From Diphasiastrum complanatum (Eukaryota; Streptophyta; Lycopodiopsida; Lycopodiales; Lycopodiaceae), in the NCBI GenBank assembly GCA_029204225.1, contig CM055097.1:5713653-5775652 (forward strand): a stretch of 62,000 nt of DNA, written 5' to 3'. Under the pieces are notes generated by a model. It had not been told where the DNA came from, searched no databases, and was given only the letters and a program-made list of their open reading frames with translations. Within the stretch, counting starts at the first letter, position 1. Each line of letters begins with the position of its first letter. Both the position numbers and the translations under genes were made by a program. This document shows positions 47,450-59,633 of this stretch, piece by piece.

Positions 47450-48204
47450 GCAAAAATCACCAAAACTGATGGATCGACTACCAAATATCTATCATGATTT
47501 TCAAAGAGTTACCTATAGTTAGATCTAACATGGATGTAACAGATTACTGGTTTACAAAAGTTAAGAATCAGAGAATCTTAAGATCTCATCGAAAAAACAC
47601 TCAAAAAGAGCACTTTTTTCATGATTTTTGGAGATCCCCTAAGAGATAGCTCTTGAAACTTGGACAATCACTAGATCTGACTCAGATGCATCTATGAAAA
47701 TCTTTGTGAGAGTTACTGATGGAAAAAACATCATTTTTTAGTGTGTGTGAGGTTTTCAAGGAGAAAAATCTTCAAAATCCTCGCAGAGCATCAAGATCAT
47801 TAAACCAATTTTTGCAAGGGCCATAGATGAAATCAGAGCAGTAAAATTAGCCTGTCTACAGAGTCTGATTTTGAAAATTCAACCACAGGAACAAGTTGTG
47901 CGAGCATTCACTTCCTGCGAGGATTGTACACTCGCAGAACCTTTGCAAGGCAGTCAAATCACTTTCTGAACTCTCGTAGGCTTCTCTAAGTCTTAGAATT
48001 TTGTGAAGAAGGTTCTTGCCAAAATTTGGGTGAAACTGAGCAAGTAAAAGTGGATTTCACCTAATACGCACTCTAAATTCCGCTATATAAGGGCTGAATT
48101 CGAGTCATTTGTCACCTTTCCTAGTGAAGCTTTGTTCATATTTCGACCAAAATTTCCAAGTTCTCTGATTGCATCCAAACGTGATACAAGCCATCATCTG
48201 CGTA
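47450..48204. other. Leader-like DNA before X copy 2
   Basis: No gene is seen. A TATA-like GCTATATAAGGGC (near 48083) lies about 120 bases before the first X-family codons and could be a core promoter, or part of an unrecognised LTR. Confidence 0.4.
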
Positions 48205-49905
48205 CTTTGGATCCCACCGCACTTGATGACAAGAGATCATTGGAGAAACTCATTGAGAACAACAACGACGACACTGTATAGGTCGTTGGGGCCACTACCT
48301 CACAAGCCCCTATAAGCATCAGTGTACCGGCTACTCCGACGGACCTAACGACGGCCTACCAAGCCTTGGGGACAGTCATCCAGGATGCGGTAGGAGCCAG
48401 AGCCTCATTGGACAGCCGGGTACTGCATCTGGCAACCAATAATACCCAGCTGCGAGCAGAAATCACCAAGCTGCAGCAAGAGCTGATAATCACTCAGCAA
48501 CACGAGCATGACGGGCATTGGAAAATTTTGAAGCTCCAGCAAAAGGAGCACGACCTCAATCAGTATATTCAGAGCCTCTCCAAAGCGCTAATGGATGCTT
48601 CCACAAAGGTGTAGGAGCTTCAGTCTGAAGCGTCCCAATAGCTTGCCCCCCTCCAGACACAAATCCAGATATATGAAACAAAAAATGCATGTCTGGGAGG
48701 GGAGGTGCAAGCACTGCAAAGCGAAAAACTTGCCTTAGCTCAACCTGCACCTGACTCAAGGCCACTCTCTCAAGCAGAGATGAATCTTTCCAAGCATTAG
48801 GTGTAGGTCTATAGTCAAACTTTGAACAACTACCACACGGAGTTTGGCCAACGTAACTCAAGCTAATCATATTTCTTGTATGATCAGCTTTCCTACCTCA
48901 AGGCTTGTCAAAAATTTATGGAACAGAAGGCTTAGCCAACCCCGGTGGTAATTCCAATGCCATAGCACAAGCCAAGATCAAGGCTGGTAGGCAACGAGGG
49001 ACACAAGCAAGGATCACGGGTCAGATGGGCAAAACCAAGGGCCTCCCGATACTGGAGCTGGGATGCAGGACCAAGGCCAAGACATGGGTCCCAGCCATAG
49101 CCACGCGGAAGGACAAGCCTCCTCATCAAGAGGCTCGCGCACCACATCTGCCAGCTGGGCTTTTAGATGCCCCAAGTCCGTGGAGGAGAAAGTCAATGAA
49201 TTCATATCCAAATATCCCCACGAGTCTTCAAGAGGCGGTTGGCAGATATCCTTTTCAGCACAAACTATCAAGGAAAATGAGCTACAGGCACTCCCCGCTC
49301 TGTTACCACAACCAGAGTGGCGTCAGTAGCTCTTTGAGCGTGACTCTACGGCCATCAGGGCTTATGTGACAAGTTCTCAACAACTTCGGGTAAACACCCA
49401 TTTCCTGCCATGTCTACGACAAACCAAATGGCGGAATGTGGCACCCCAATCATACAAAATCATGCTCAACCACTGCAATTGGCCAAAAATCAACTCCGAG
49501 TACAGTTGGACAACAGTTGTAGATGCCCAAAGGGCTCTCAACAAATTTTCTACTAAGTATCTCAATTGTCCAAATCCAACAGTCCGTGTGACAACAACTT
49601 ATGCCCGAGACTTGGAATATTTGATGGAAATCGAGACCAAGTGGGATAACTTTCTCCCACCAATTTGTTTTGATCCTAATAAGGCATTGGCCTCAGATCG
49701 CATGGAGGATCAGCTGCCAATCGCTTGTGTGTATTATCGAGTCGGCCTTTTGGGCCATTCCTGGACGAGCCGCTTTCAAGCTTGGATCGATCAACGATGG
49801 ACCACCGGCGTCCACAAGTCCCTGCACACCAATAAAGACTTGAAAAATATTGGCAGAATCACATTCATGGAAGATGTCATGATGTACCTGATCAACCAGC
49901 GGTGA
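48205..49905 (+). pseudogene. X-family protein, copy 2 (coiled coil plus X domain)
   Basis: The most intact copy of an unrecognised family. 48205-48890 encodes a long heptad-rich coiled coil (TNNTQLRAEITKLQQELI, QKEHDLNQYIQSL), interrupted only by TAG codons in Gln-rich context (48277-48279, 48612, 48639, 48798, 48804). A Ser/Gly/Gln linker precedes the X domain, open from 49063 to 49905 except one TAG at 49327-49329. Ordered landmarks are FISKYP, PQPEWRQ, TKWRN, NWPKINSEYSW, VDAQRALNKF, TKWDNFLPPICFDPNKAL and VYYRVG. No enzyme motif, signal peptide or membrane segment is seen. A TG-starting LTR begins 66 bases after the stop. Position and repetition suggest an accessory ORF of an LTR retroelement, possibly structural. 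Confidence 0.6.
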
Positions 49906-49970
49906 GCCAAGGCTCTCTATACTGAACCGGCAGAGTGCCGAGGGACCGACACTACTTCAAGCCGTGGGTC

Positions 49971-50700
49971 TTGTTGGGGGTATTTCCAACATAGAGCGAA
50001 TAAATAAAGTGAGTCAATAAATTTGTTGCGAGGGCATGGCTTCCTGCGCGTATAAGTCCATGGCCCAATGAGCACATGAGCTAATTGTAAATAGAAATAA
50101 TAGACTTGGGCCCTAGGTAATTAAAATAAAACTTGAGGCCCAAAGTCATTTTAAACTTAGAAGTTTACTTTTTAGAGTTGAGTCCAACTTTGGACTCACA
50201 TGAATCTTGTGAGTACTATGTACTTTTTATGGAACCTTGGATCAAGTTGGGTCCAAGATGAATGGTTAGGATCGTTGTGAATATTAGCCAATAGGATTTG
50301 GGACAAGGGCCTTTCCCATTTTATAAAAAGACACCATTTGTACTCTATTTCCATGCTTATTGAGGGGGAGGAAACTCTACCAAACTTTGGAGAGAGGGGG
50401 AGGAAACTCTACCAAACTTTGGAGAGAAGCATCCTCATTTGCTATTCACTACTTGCTAATGTTTTGGTTGTACTTTCTATTTGTTTCTAGCTTACATGTT
50501 TTTGGTTGTGATAGTGAATGTTTCTCCATTAGCAAGCATAAGGAGCATTTGAGCTAACCTCCACCCTCACTCCCTTTTTCTCTTCTTCTCTCTATCTCTT
50601 CTACTCTTCTTTTCACTTTCTCTCTAAAATCATGATGAATGTTAGTTTAGTGGAGTAGAGCTAGGGGTGAGTAGTGTTAGTGGTGCTAGTGTTAGGGAAA
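49971..50700 (+). repeat. LTR of the X-associated element family
   Basis: It starts TGTTGGGGGTATTTCC. It shares ordered blocks with 58815-59480: GAGGGC-ATGGC-TCCT, CCCAATGAGCACAT, ATAGACTTGGGCC and CAAGGGCCT. A TATA box (TTTTATAAAAAG near 50320; GAATAAAAAG near 59186) follows in each. The right boundary is uncertain. A perfect 32-bp tandem duplication occurs at 50364-50395 and 50396-50427. Confidence 0.7.
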
Positions 50701-50764
50701 AAGTAGAGAACTATCTAAAAGTTGCATCTTTACATAGTTAGGTACCTATCCAGTGTTCTAACCC

Positions 50765-52010
50765 TTGTTGATAGGCGGGAGGGCCACTACGATGCAAGAA
50801 TATCGACCCTACACACCTACTCATGGATCTCCAAGGTTTGATGGCTTCTTGTGTCAAGATGGAGATAGAGGCTCATTCATGGAGTTTTATGGTAGAGCGC
50901 CACTTGGATGTTTTGCATGCGGAGAAAACCATAGAGTTGCTGAATGTCCGAACAAAGGAAAGTTTGTACCCTTCCGTAGAGATTGTGGTTATGGACACTA
51001 TTATAAAGATTGTCATGCAAGACCCAAACCACCTTCGGTTACTACTCCAGTGAACATGATTACAATAAAAAAAAGACCAGTAGTTCAACTTGAACCAACT
51101 GTACCTTTGATGGTTGTTACCAAAGCCCAGAAATAGAAAGGAGTTCTAGTTGATCTAGTACCTGCTGAATCTGCACCAACTATAGATATACCAACCACAT
51201 CAGGCATGTATTCGAATCTCAAAGCAGAAAAGAAGAGATACCAAGATATGAGACAATGGATTAAACAGTTGCAAGCAGAAGAAGCCCTAGAAGCCGCTAA
51301 AGCAGCAGCCAAAGTCCCTTCTCCATCTATGACACAAGCAGATCCAAGAACAAATGTTAATACACAGTTCCACCATCATGAAGAACCTTTCAAGATGATA
51401 GAACCCGAAGCACCGCAAATGGAAATGATTATGAATATACTGTCTAGTAAGATGGATATTACACTAGGAGAATTTCTTAAACTGGTGCTGAAAGCAAAAG
51501 AAGTATCAGTTGAAAGATTGACTCAGATGGAACCACCAGTCCGTCATAAGCCACTTTTTTGTGCTGGATTTGAAGAATCGAATGAAGTACTCAATGTGGG
51601 AGCATCCTAGGAAAGTGAGCAGAAAAACACCACCCTGCCGATACAACATAGACAGTTTAGTAAAGAAGCAGGCGTGATTGATGGAGGTTCAGGAGTTAAT
51701 TTTATTTCAACCAAACTATGTGCAAAATGGGGAATTACCAAGCTGAAGCCTGTCACTTTTGCCATTAAGCTAGCTGATCAACAACAGTCTGTCCAAGATG
51801 AATGGTTGAAGACGTATCTATCAAAATAGTTGGAGTGCAGTTTGTCATTACTTTTGTAGTAATGGACTTACCTGATGCACCAAATGTATATCGAGTTTTA
51901 TTGGGACATCCATGGTTACGAGTTGCGCAAGTAATTCATAACTGGGGCATGACAAAATTACTTTTGAGAATCGTGAGCGTGCAGTTAAAGTAGATCCAAT
52001 CACTTGGACT
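50765..52010 (+). pseudogene. Ty3-like zinc-knuckle gag and retropepsin
   Basis: The first frame (50765-51136) has CFACGENHRVAECPNKGKF and a second knuckle-like CGYGHYYKDC, typical nucleocapsid. The second (51206-51610) is charged and helical. In the same frame past a TAG at 51608 it continues to VIDGGSGVNFIST (DGGSG at 51680-51694), an aspartic-protease active site of the DxGS type. After a shift, 51802-51993 has VEDVSIKIVGVQF and VLLGHPWLRVAQVIHNW, the second half of a retropepsin-like domain. Gene order after the LTR at 49971 fits Ty3/gypsy gag-protease. No RT or integrase follows; X copy 3 does instead. Confidence 0.65.
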
Positions 52011-54237
52011 ATCAAGCCAATAGTCCATAGAGAGGATGATGATTCATCAACACCGGATCATACCTGTGATCAACAAGTGAAGACTCTGGGAGTTCACTAT
52101 GACTCTCAAACCGACATGTTGGAGCTAGAGCGAGAGTATCTCAAGGCCCACGAGAGACCTTTTAAGAATTACATTTATACCTTGGAGCGTAATATCTCTA
52201 AGGAGAAAACGACAATGCAAAGAAACCACGATAATTTTGCAGCCCAATAGGTAGCCCTGGAGCTCAAAGTTCAGCAAGCAAAACAACAAGTGTAGGAAAT
52301 CTAGGCAATCTAGGCTGCACTTGATCAGATGGTCAATACTGTGAAGGAAGAGACACTGGCCACTCAAAAACTTCAAAAGAAGAAGGCCGATTACTATAAG
52401 GATCTCTCAACCAAGTCGATCCAATTGTACATGGATCAACAATAAACTCATGAGGCCACACTCACGGGGAAGGATATTGAGTTGGCAACCCTATGCACCA
52501 TGCTCCAAGAGGGTGAGCGGGCTCTCAAAGACACTGACAACAAGCTGAGAATTTTTAAGAGATTAATTTCCATGCTAGAATTCTCCACCGCTCTAGACGG
52601 TAACTAACCTTTTATTTTTCAATATCTTATTAGACTAGTTTTTTTATTATTTTTCTCTGCCATTTCTGGCTCCCCCCTCTCAACTTCTTTGCATTTATTA
52701 GCTTGCATCGGAGGCCAGGCCAATAAGTAATTTTTGTTTTTGCCGTCCTTATTGGCTTTGTCCAAATTAAGGACTTTGGCTACTTTTGCGATGTTTTTGG
52801 GATCATCTACTCCATTTTATTGTTGGCCTTTGCGACATAATATTCAATTTTCCTTAGGATCGACGCTTCCAATTGGAGCTAGATCACATGCATGAACCCC
52901 CTCTCTTTGTTCCACCCCCATTTACCTTCACCTTCACAACAAATACAGATATGATACGCACCGGAGTACAAGCCTGTAGGACCACCAGAGAAGCCATCAA
53001 ACACCCTTGCAGATTACATCAAGCACTGCCACAACTGCCACCGCCCTTTCAAAAGCCCTCCGCCTTGTCTATGAGCTCCGCACCCTCTATCATGACTGCC
53101 ACCAATACCATCTAGCCACTCTAATCCTCTGCTATAACGCGGCCATGGCACACTGTAATGCCATTGTCCAAGATCCATCCATCCACCATCCCTACACCAT
53201 CTTTGACTTTTCATTCATCGAATCCATTTCTACCACCAAGATCTTTAGTATGCCGAATAGGCCGAAAGCACCACCTCCACCTTCCACATAACCTCAACAT
53301 GCCCACCACCACCTTCTCGCCCTCCTCCTCGTGCCGCCTCACCACCTCACACCACCTCGCCTCATGCCCCTTCTCCACCACCTATCATTTCATCACCCCC
53401 CAGAACTGATCATCCATCCACCTCCACAGTTCTCCCTTATACTGATGACACCCCATGGTGGACCTTCGGACGTACACCAGTACTGGTACCAAAAGATCTT
53501 CACAGTACCTGATTCAAAGTGACCGGACCTCTTCGTCAAGAAATATCCAAATGTTACGACAATAGGTGGTTACAAAATGCCAGACAAGCTAGAAGAGCTC
53601 CTGAAGTTGACATTGACCAATCTCATTTCCTTTCTGCGTCCTCAAATAGAATGGTGGAACGGTGGTGCTCATGAGCTGCCCTGAGCTGATCAAGGAATAT
53701 CTCCAAGCTCCAGTGGCAATAAGGGCATATCCTACATACCATCTAATGCCCAGGAGAAGAGCATGGATGACAATGAACACTCCGAGAGTTGGGGCCCACA
53801 ACTGGCTGATAATAAAATCTAAACAGAGTTGGAAAACATCAGTCGACTTCACCAGGGCCCTCAACCGGTTTATCACCGACGTGACTAACTCTCCAGATTC
53901 CATTATTTAGAAAGCCTATTATAATATGGAGACTCTTCTTACCATCGCAAAGGTAGATACCAGGTGGGATATGTTCTTCGGAGAGTTCTGTTTCAATCCA
54001 AACAAAAGCTTCAAGTTGAAGATAATCAAGAATAAGGTCCCTCTATACCAGACCTACTATCGCCTATCCGCAACATCTTTTGTCAATATAGCAAGGTTAG
54101 AACGATGGTATACGATGAGATTCATGGAAATATGCACTCGACGTTTCGCTCTCGCAATCCATAACGCGCAGTTCATTGTGGTCTCATTTCGTCCGCATGG
54201 TCGCCACGACCCACCGTCAACTTCGAGATGCTGAAGA
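52011..54237 (+). pseudogene. X-family protein, copy 3 (coiled coil plus X domain)
   Basis: 52080-52599 encodes a long coiled coil (LEREYLKAHERPF, LELKVQQAKQQV, KDTDNKLRIFKRL). Its premature stops are nearly all TAG where Gln is expected (52248, 52293, 52302, 52311), plus TAA at 52443. A probable intron (52600-52857, GTAACT...CCTTAG) follows. Then come a helical segment (ALSKALRLVYELRTLYHDC) and a Pro/His-rich linker. The X domain from about 53480 has FVKKYPNVTTIGG, RPQIEW, RRRAW, HNWLIIKSKQSW, VDFTRALNRF, TRWDMFFGEFCFNPNKSF and QTYYRL. It is broken by at least one shift near 53665 and a TAG near 53909. It follows the Ty3-like gag-protease in the same orientation. Confidence 0.6.
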
Positions 54238-55210
54238 CACGAAGCGCAAACAACTTGACCATGCTCAATGATATACTTATCTATCAACTGTATTCTCCAT
54301 TTAAAAAAAAAAATCTATTTGATGAAAAAAAAAAGCAAAGAAAAAGAAGTCCCACAAAAAGAATCGAAGGACTCACTTTTACTTTCTTGTTTTTCATCGT
54401 TTGTTTTGTTTTCTCTTTTTTATTTATTTTTTATTTCCTCTATCTATTTGTATATACAGTTTCTCTGATTTTTTTTTCCCTTTTATTGCTAATTATTGTC
54501 ACCCAAATTTTTTTCCTCCCTTTTCATCACTTCTCACCTCCCCCTCTCATCTATACCCCTTTCACCTTCCTTTGCAACGGTTTCACATTGCCACGCACGC
54601 CAATGCCAAAGACATACGCAAGTGCGAAGGGACTGTCACCAAATTCGCAATGGGGGCATGTTAGACCGTGAAGATTCTTCTAACCGATTTCGGTTATCAA
54701 AAGAGCATAATGAATATCAAGCAACAGAGTCGAGCCACTGAACTACCACGAAGAGCATCGACAAATCACAGATAAAGGCGCTCCAAAATCTATATATATT
54801 GGGCCAATGCCAGAGAAGTCGACAAGTAGTGGACTGGCCAATCAACAAATACAAAGCCCAACACCTCACCATCATATTTTACGACAGCAGGACTAAAAGC
54901 ATGGGTGAGTTGGCATAAAGACTTGGATCTATCTAGAATGTAATGTCAGACACTTGTAGAAGGTGCATTGTACTCGTAAGCCTATGGCACATGTAGTGGG
55001 TATTCTCTGTCCAACTTCAACCCTAGATCCAAGCACACAAGCATCAAGGAGATGAAGCTGATTAACTAGTTGTCATGCGGAGATTCATTCCCATGAGACC
55101 GACAACATAGTTCATAATCCAGCAAATGCACGTGATTCATGTCTAACACTAAGCATTAACACTAAGATCCCTTAACACTAGCAATTAATACTACATCCAC
55201 ATCAAAGATA

Positions 55211-55214
<4 letters not shown>
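54238..55214. other. Noncoding DNA after X copy 3, with a possible LTR start
   Basis: It is rich in T-runs from 54300 to 54560. At 54651-54673 a purine-rich ATGGGGGCA is followed by TGTTAGACCGTGAAG, the layout of a polypurine tract and LTR start. No second LTR to pair with it was recognised. Short frames here have no motif. Confidence 0.4.

Positions 55215-55274
<60 letters not shown>
55215..55274. repeat. (CT)n microsatellite at the edge of an LTR relic
   Basis: Thirty uninterrupted CT units. It sits inside sequence matching the D-family LTR read on the minus strand, just downstream of that LTR's core-promoter region. Confidence 0.95.
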
Positions 55275-55278
<4 letters not shown>

Positions 55279-55620
55279 CCAAAGATAACCATGTATAGGC
55301 ATGAATGAGATAAGAGAGAGAGAATGTCTTCTCTTCCCACAAGTTACATCCTTTTATAGCAGGTCCAAACCTAAATTCAAACTTTGGTTTCCCTCCATAA
55401 TAAAAAACCTAGCATTAATGAGGACTAGATTCTAATTCAAACTTGAATTTCTAAAACTCATGTTCTATAGTTTCCCACACTTTCCAAAAGTGTTTATTCA
55501 AATGCTTTTAGACTAATATAACTTTGAAAAGTCAAACTCTAAGCCTAATATGAAAATTGACCTCAATTGCCAAATATACAAATATGACCAAAATAGTAAA
55601 ACTAGTTGAAATCTTTCACA
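55275..55620 (-). repeat. LTR relic of the element D family
   Basis: Minus-strand blocks match the D LTR in order: TGTGAAAGATTTCAACTAG, AATAAACACTTTTGGAAAGTG, TATAAAAGGATGTAACT and TACATGGTTATCTTTGG. It is diverged from both D LTRs, so it is an older or different copy. Confidence 0.8.
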
Positions 55621-55819
55621 AACACAACTTAAACGAAAATAACAAGCAAATAGAAAACACATTAAAAAAAAAAGAGATAAGAGTAGTTTGTGAGATTTTG
55701 TTTTTCTTTCTTTTTTTATGTCCTTGTGGCCCAATCATGTCTTGCCATAGTAGATTCAATGTAGCATACATCACTAGAACCAAAAAATAAATTTATTTCA
55801 TTATTATTAAGAGGATTTG

Positions 55820-56177
55820 GACTTCCCGTCAGGTAGGTTGCAAGCACACTATTGGTTAGTATGTGATGTCCGTGATTTGACGTCTCGAACTGCTCCTTTA
55901 GCACATCCCATGCCTGTTTGGGTGTAATAGCATCACAAATGTGGGTAATGATGTGATCTTTCACTGACAAGTTAATGAAGGTCAAAGCTTTCCTCATCTT
56001 TTTGTCGAACACTTTGATGTCTGCTTCATTTGGCGGCCTTCTCTCATCACTTGTGACGACTTCCCACACGTCTTTCTCCATCAATATGTTTTTCATTTTG
56101 AATTTCCACATTGCATAGTTGGAAATCCCGTCCAATTTGCTACTTTCACTCAAAATAGACTCTCCCATATTTGCCAT
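55820..56177 (-). pseudogene. Copia gag fragment (minus strand)
   Basis: The frame starts MANMGESILSESSKLDG and continues NYAMWKFKMKNILMEKDVWEV, KMRKALTFINLSVKDHIITH and TPKQAWDVLKEQFE. This is the N-terminal DUF4219 plus UBN2 region of a copia gag. The match ends near 55820; a large deletion separates it from the LTR relic at 55620, which would be its 3' LTR if they belong together. Confidence 0.85.
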
Positions 56178-56218
56178 CGCAAAACTGCTTGAAACTTTTG
56201 CCTTAGGCTAAGAACAGT

Positions 56219-56943
56219 ATGTCGAGGCCAAGGGTTGGAAATCAGAAGAGATCGAACAAACGGCGAAATGCACTTGAGTCAGTCAGAATACGCCAGAAAA
56301 GTGCTGAAACAGTACCACATGATGGACTACAAAGAGAAAGCCACACCAATGATAGCTGGAGGCAAGCTCACAAAACAAGATTGCCCAAAAACAGAAGAGA
56401 AAGAACAGATGATGGCAGGTATACCCTACCAGAATTTAATCGGTAGTCTGATGTACTTGACTATTTGTACCAAACCCGATCTGGCTTGCTCTGTTTACGC
56501 ATTGAGCCAATTCTCCTCAAATCCTAGTATGGCACATTGGCAAATGGCCAAATGAATCCTACAGTATCTGAAGGGTACCCAAAATATGAGATTAACCTAT
56601 AGAGTTGAGAATGTAGGTTGCAAGATTAATGCGGTAGTGTGGCTGCGGATGATGTTGGAGGCAATCGGGATACCACAAGAGGGGCCAAGCACAATGATGA
56701 TGGACTCCCAGAGTGACATCTATCTGTCCTAGGATCTTGTCTTCCATTCAAAGACGAAGCACATTCCTCTGAAGTATCATCACATTCAAGATTTGATCTC
56801 GAAAGGAGAGCTCCAGGTCCAGTATATTAAATCAAAAAATATGATTGCAGATTTGCTCACAAAACCGCTCGACAAGCCACTCTTTGCCAAGCAAAGAAAG
56901 GCAATTGGATTAAACGAACAAAGCTGCAAGGTTCAAGAGGGAG
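56219..56943 (+). pseudogene. Copia RT C-terminus and RNase H fragment (element F)
   Basis: It begins inside RT (LEIRRDRTNGEMHLSQSEYA, VLKQYHMMDYKEKATPM) and runs through YQNLIGSLMYLTICTKPDLA. After a TGA (where a Trp or Arg stood) the frame goes on ILQYLKGTQNMRL. The centre of RNase H is deleted: sequence jumps from NVGCKINA to VVWLRMMLEAIGIP, losing the first catalytic Asp and Glu. The end is intact (HSKTKHIPLKYHHIQD, IADLLTKPLDKPLF), followed by the purine tract CAAGAGGGAG (56934-56943). Confidence 0.92.
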
Positions 56944-57640
<697 letters not shown>

Positions 57641-58814
57641 ATTTCGTGTATCTCTTGGCCTTGTGCTGTGTCTCTTGATTGCTAGAATAAAATACGTTCT
57701 GTGATGTGTAGTCGAGTATCTGGGATCCCGTAAGAGCTTCCGCACGAAAAGAAAAGTCAAAAATAAAAAATTGTTCGCGAATTAGAAGAGAGAGGACGAA
57801 CACGAAACGAAAAAGCTTCCACGACAATAAAAGGGCCCTTCTAAAAAAATACTTTTTTGTTATTTCCAATGTCCATTTGGTAAAATCACAACTATCCAAA
57901 GTGGCTTCATCATTATGTAGATCGTCAAATCCATAAAATAAAGCTAAACTTTACCAAAATTTAATATTGCCGCCAAAAGCAGTTGTGAGCATTTTATTGG
58001 TTGGCTTGTGCTGCCCATGAAAGATTACGTGTCCAAAGCACCCCACTTGGGTTAAATGTTGGGACGAATGTCTAGTAACAAATTATGTCGACAACGAAAA
58101 CTAGACAACATAAAGATAATTGCAATAGTGGATGAGGCTAAATATTCGTAAATTTCTCTATAACATGAAGCATACAAAAAAATGAGAGGTATTCGAATAT
58201 GTGGTGAGTCATCTCTTATATATGGTGAATAGTCTCTTTTATGTGGTGAGTCATCTCTTTTTATACTAGAAATCAAAGTACATGCATTAAACTACTAAGC
58301 CAAGCAAATAATCCTTAGTGGGCTAACAGCCATTAACTACTTCATCCCTTAACATAATAATCATTAAATTGCAAAGTTCTTGAAAGCTTATACACATTCA
58401 CCAAATATGAAAAAGATATCTATTGACAATTCAAACATTTAGTAGTGGTTGTGTTTCCTTGCGAACTTCTTTTCTAGGAACATGGGTCATCCAACAACCT
58501 ATGTTTCCGGTTAGAAACTATAACTAATGTTAGTTGTAAGAAAACTAATGGAATTGTGTCCTCCTACATCAATCGTATGTAACTCTTTCTTGGCATGCAC
58601 ATGTGAATCTCATCAATCCTCATACATCAAACATATTTATTTCTTTTTTTGGCATGCATGGCTTGCTTTTAAGCCATAAGACTCTATCTTTATCAGAATT
58701 TGAAACATGAAACTAACATGTATCATGTGCTTGGTGAATGCATTGATTCCTTGACTACTCTCATGGTTATTGTCAACGTGACTATTAAAAGTTAAAAATT
58801 GGTTAAAAAACATA
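57641..58814. other. AT-rich noncoding DNA
   Basis: Nothing gene-like is seen. A short triplicated phrase based on GTGAGTCATCTCTT occurs near 58201-58260. Confidence 0.45.
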
Positions 58815-59480
58815 GTTGTTGGGAAAATATTTGTACAAAAACAAATGAGCCTATAAAAAAAACAATAGTAAAATTCTAGAGATTAAATTAGGTGTGAGGG
58901 CCATGGCATCCTATGTGTGTAAGCCCACAACCCAATGAGCACATTTGTAAAGTGTAAATATTGTTACTTAGAATAAAATAGACTTGGGCCTTGTAAATAA
59001 AGTAATAAGAAAAAGCCCAAAGTCTAAGTTACATGGTTCTAAGTTTGAGTCAAAGTCAAATGGTGGTGGATGAAATGTGCTACGCTGTGCACCATTAGAT
59101 CTTTTGTGTTTCTTTGAGGGCTTGGATTTCAATCCTTGCAATGTTCAAGTAGCCAATAGTATCAAAGGGGCAAGGGCCTCCCCAAGAATAAAAAGGCACC
59201 TCTTGTATAGCGATATCCTAGACTCGTATTGCTACAATGTGTGCTTGAGCCTCTTCTGATCCTACACTATCCTCTCCTTGCTTCACTACGATACTTGAGG
59301 CTGGTCCATGTGGGATTTCCCAAGCAATTTGATCATAAATTCAAGGTCTACCATTGTGACTAGTTTTTGTCTACAATTTGAGTGATGTTTGTTATGATCA
59401 TATGCTTTCTTGTAATCAATCATTGGTTCTGAAGGTGCTGGTATAGTATTCAGGTCTGCACAGGCCTAACATTCACACGT
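58815..59480 (+). repeat. Second, diverged LTR of the 49.97-kb family
   Basis: It starts near TGTTGGGAAAATATTTG. Ordered matches to 49971-50400 include CCATGGCATCCT, AACCCAATGAGCACAT, AATAGACTTGGGCC, GGGGCAAGGGCCTCCCC and AATAAAAAGGCACCTCTTGTA. Both are on the plus strand. Confidence 0.65.
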
Positions 59481-59633
59481 GTGAAGGATTTTGCATGATT
59501 TTGGAGGAGGTCAAGCCGAAATCACTAGTTTGTTTTGTGTTCTAGCTTTGTGATCTCAATTTGATTTTAATTAGGTGCTTTATCCATCATTTTTAAAGTC
59601 TATTGGAGTTTAATTGCTATTATTTTAATAGTT

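Noticed and set aside
49971-50760. A clear primer-binding site for the X-associated element
   Set aside because: No Met-tRNA-type TGGTATCAGAGC was found after this LTR, and other tRNA matches could not be judged by eye.
53013-53522. Overlapping Pro/His-rich frames as independent small genes
   Set aside because: They are alternative phases of the linker between the coiled coil and the X domain of copy 3.
48205-54237. TAG read as Gln through a variant genetic code
   Set aside because: The PPR frame ends normally at TAA and copia relics carry frameshifts as well as TAG, so decay by C-to-T change is simpler. A nuclear code change is not known in land plants.
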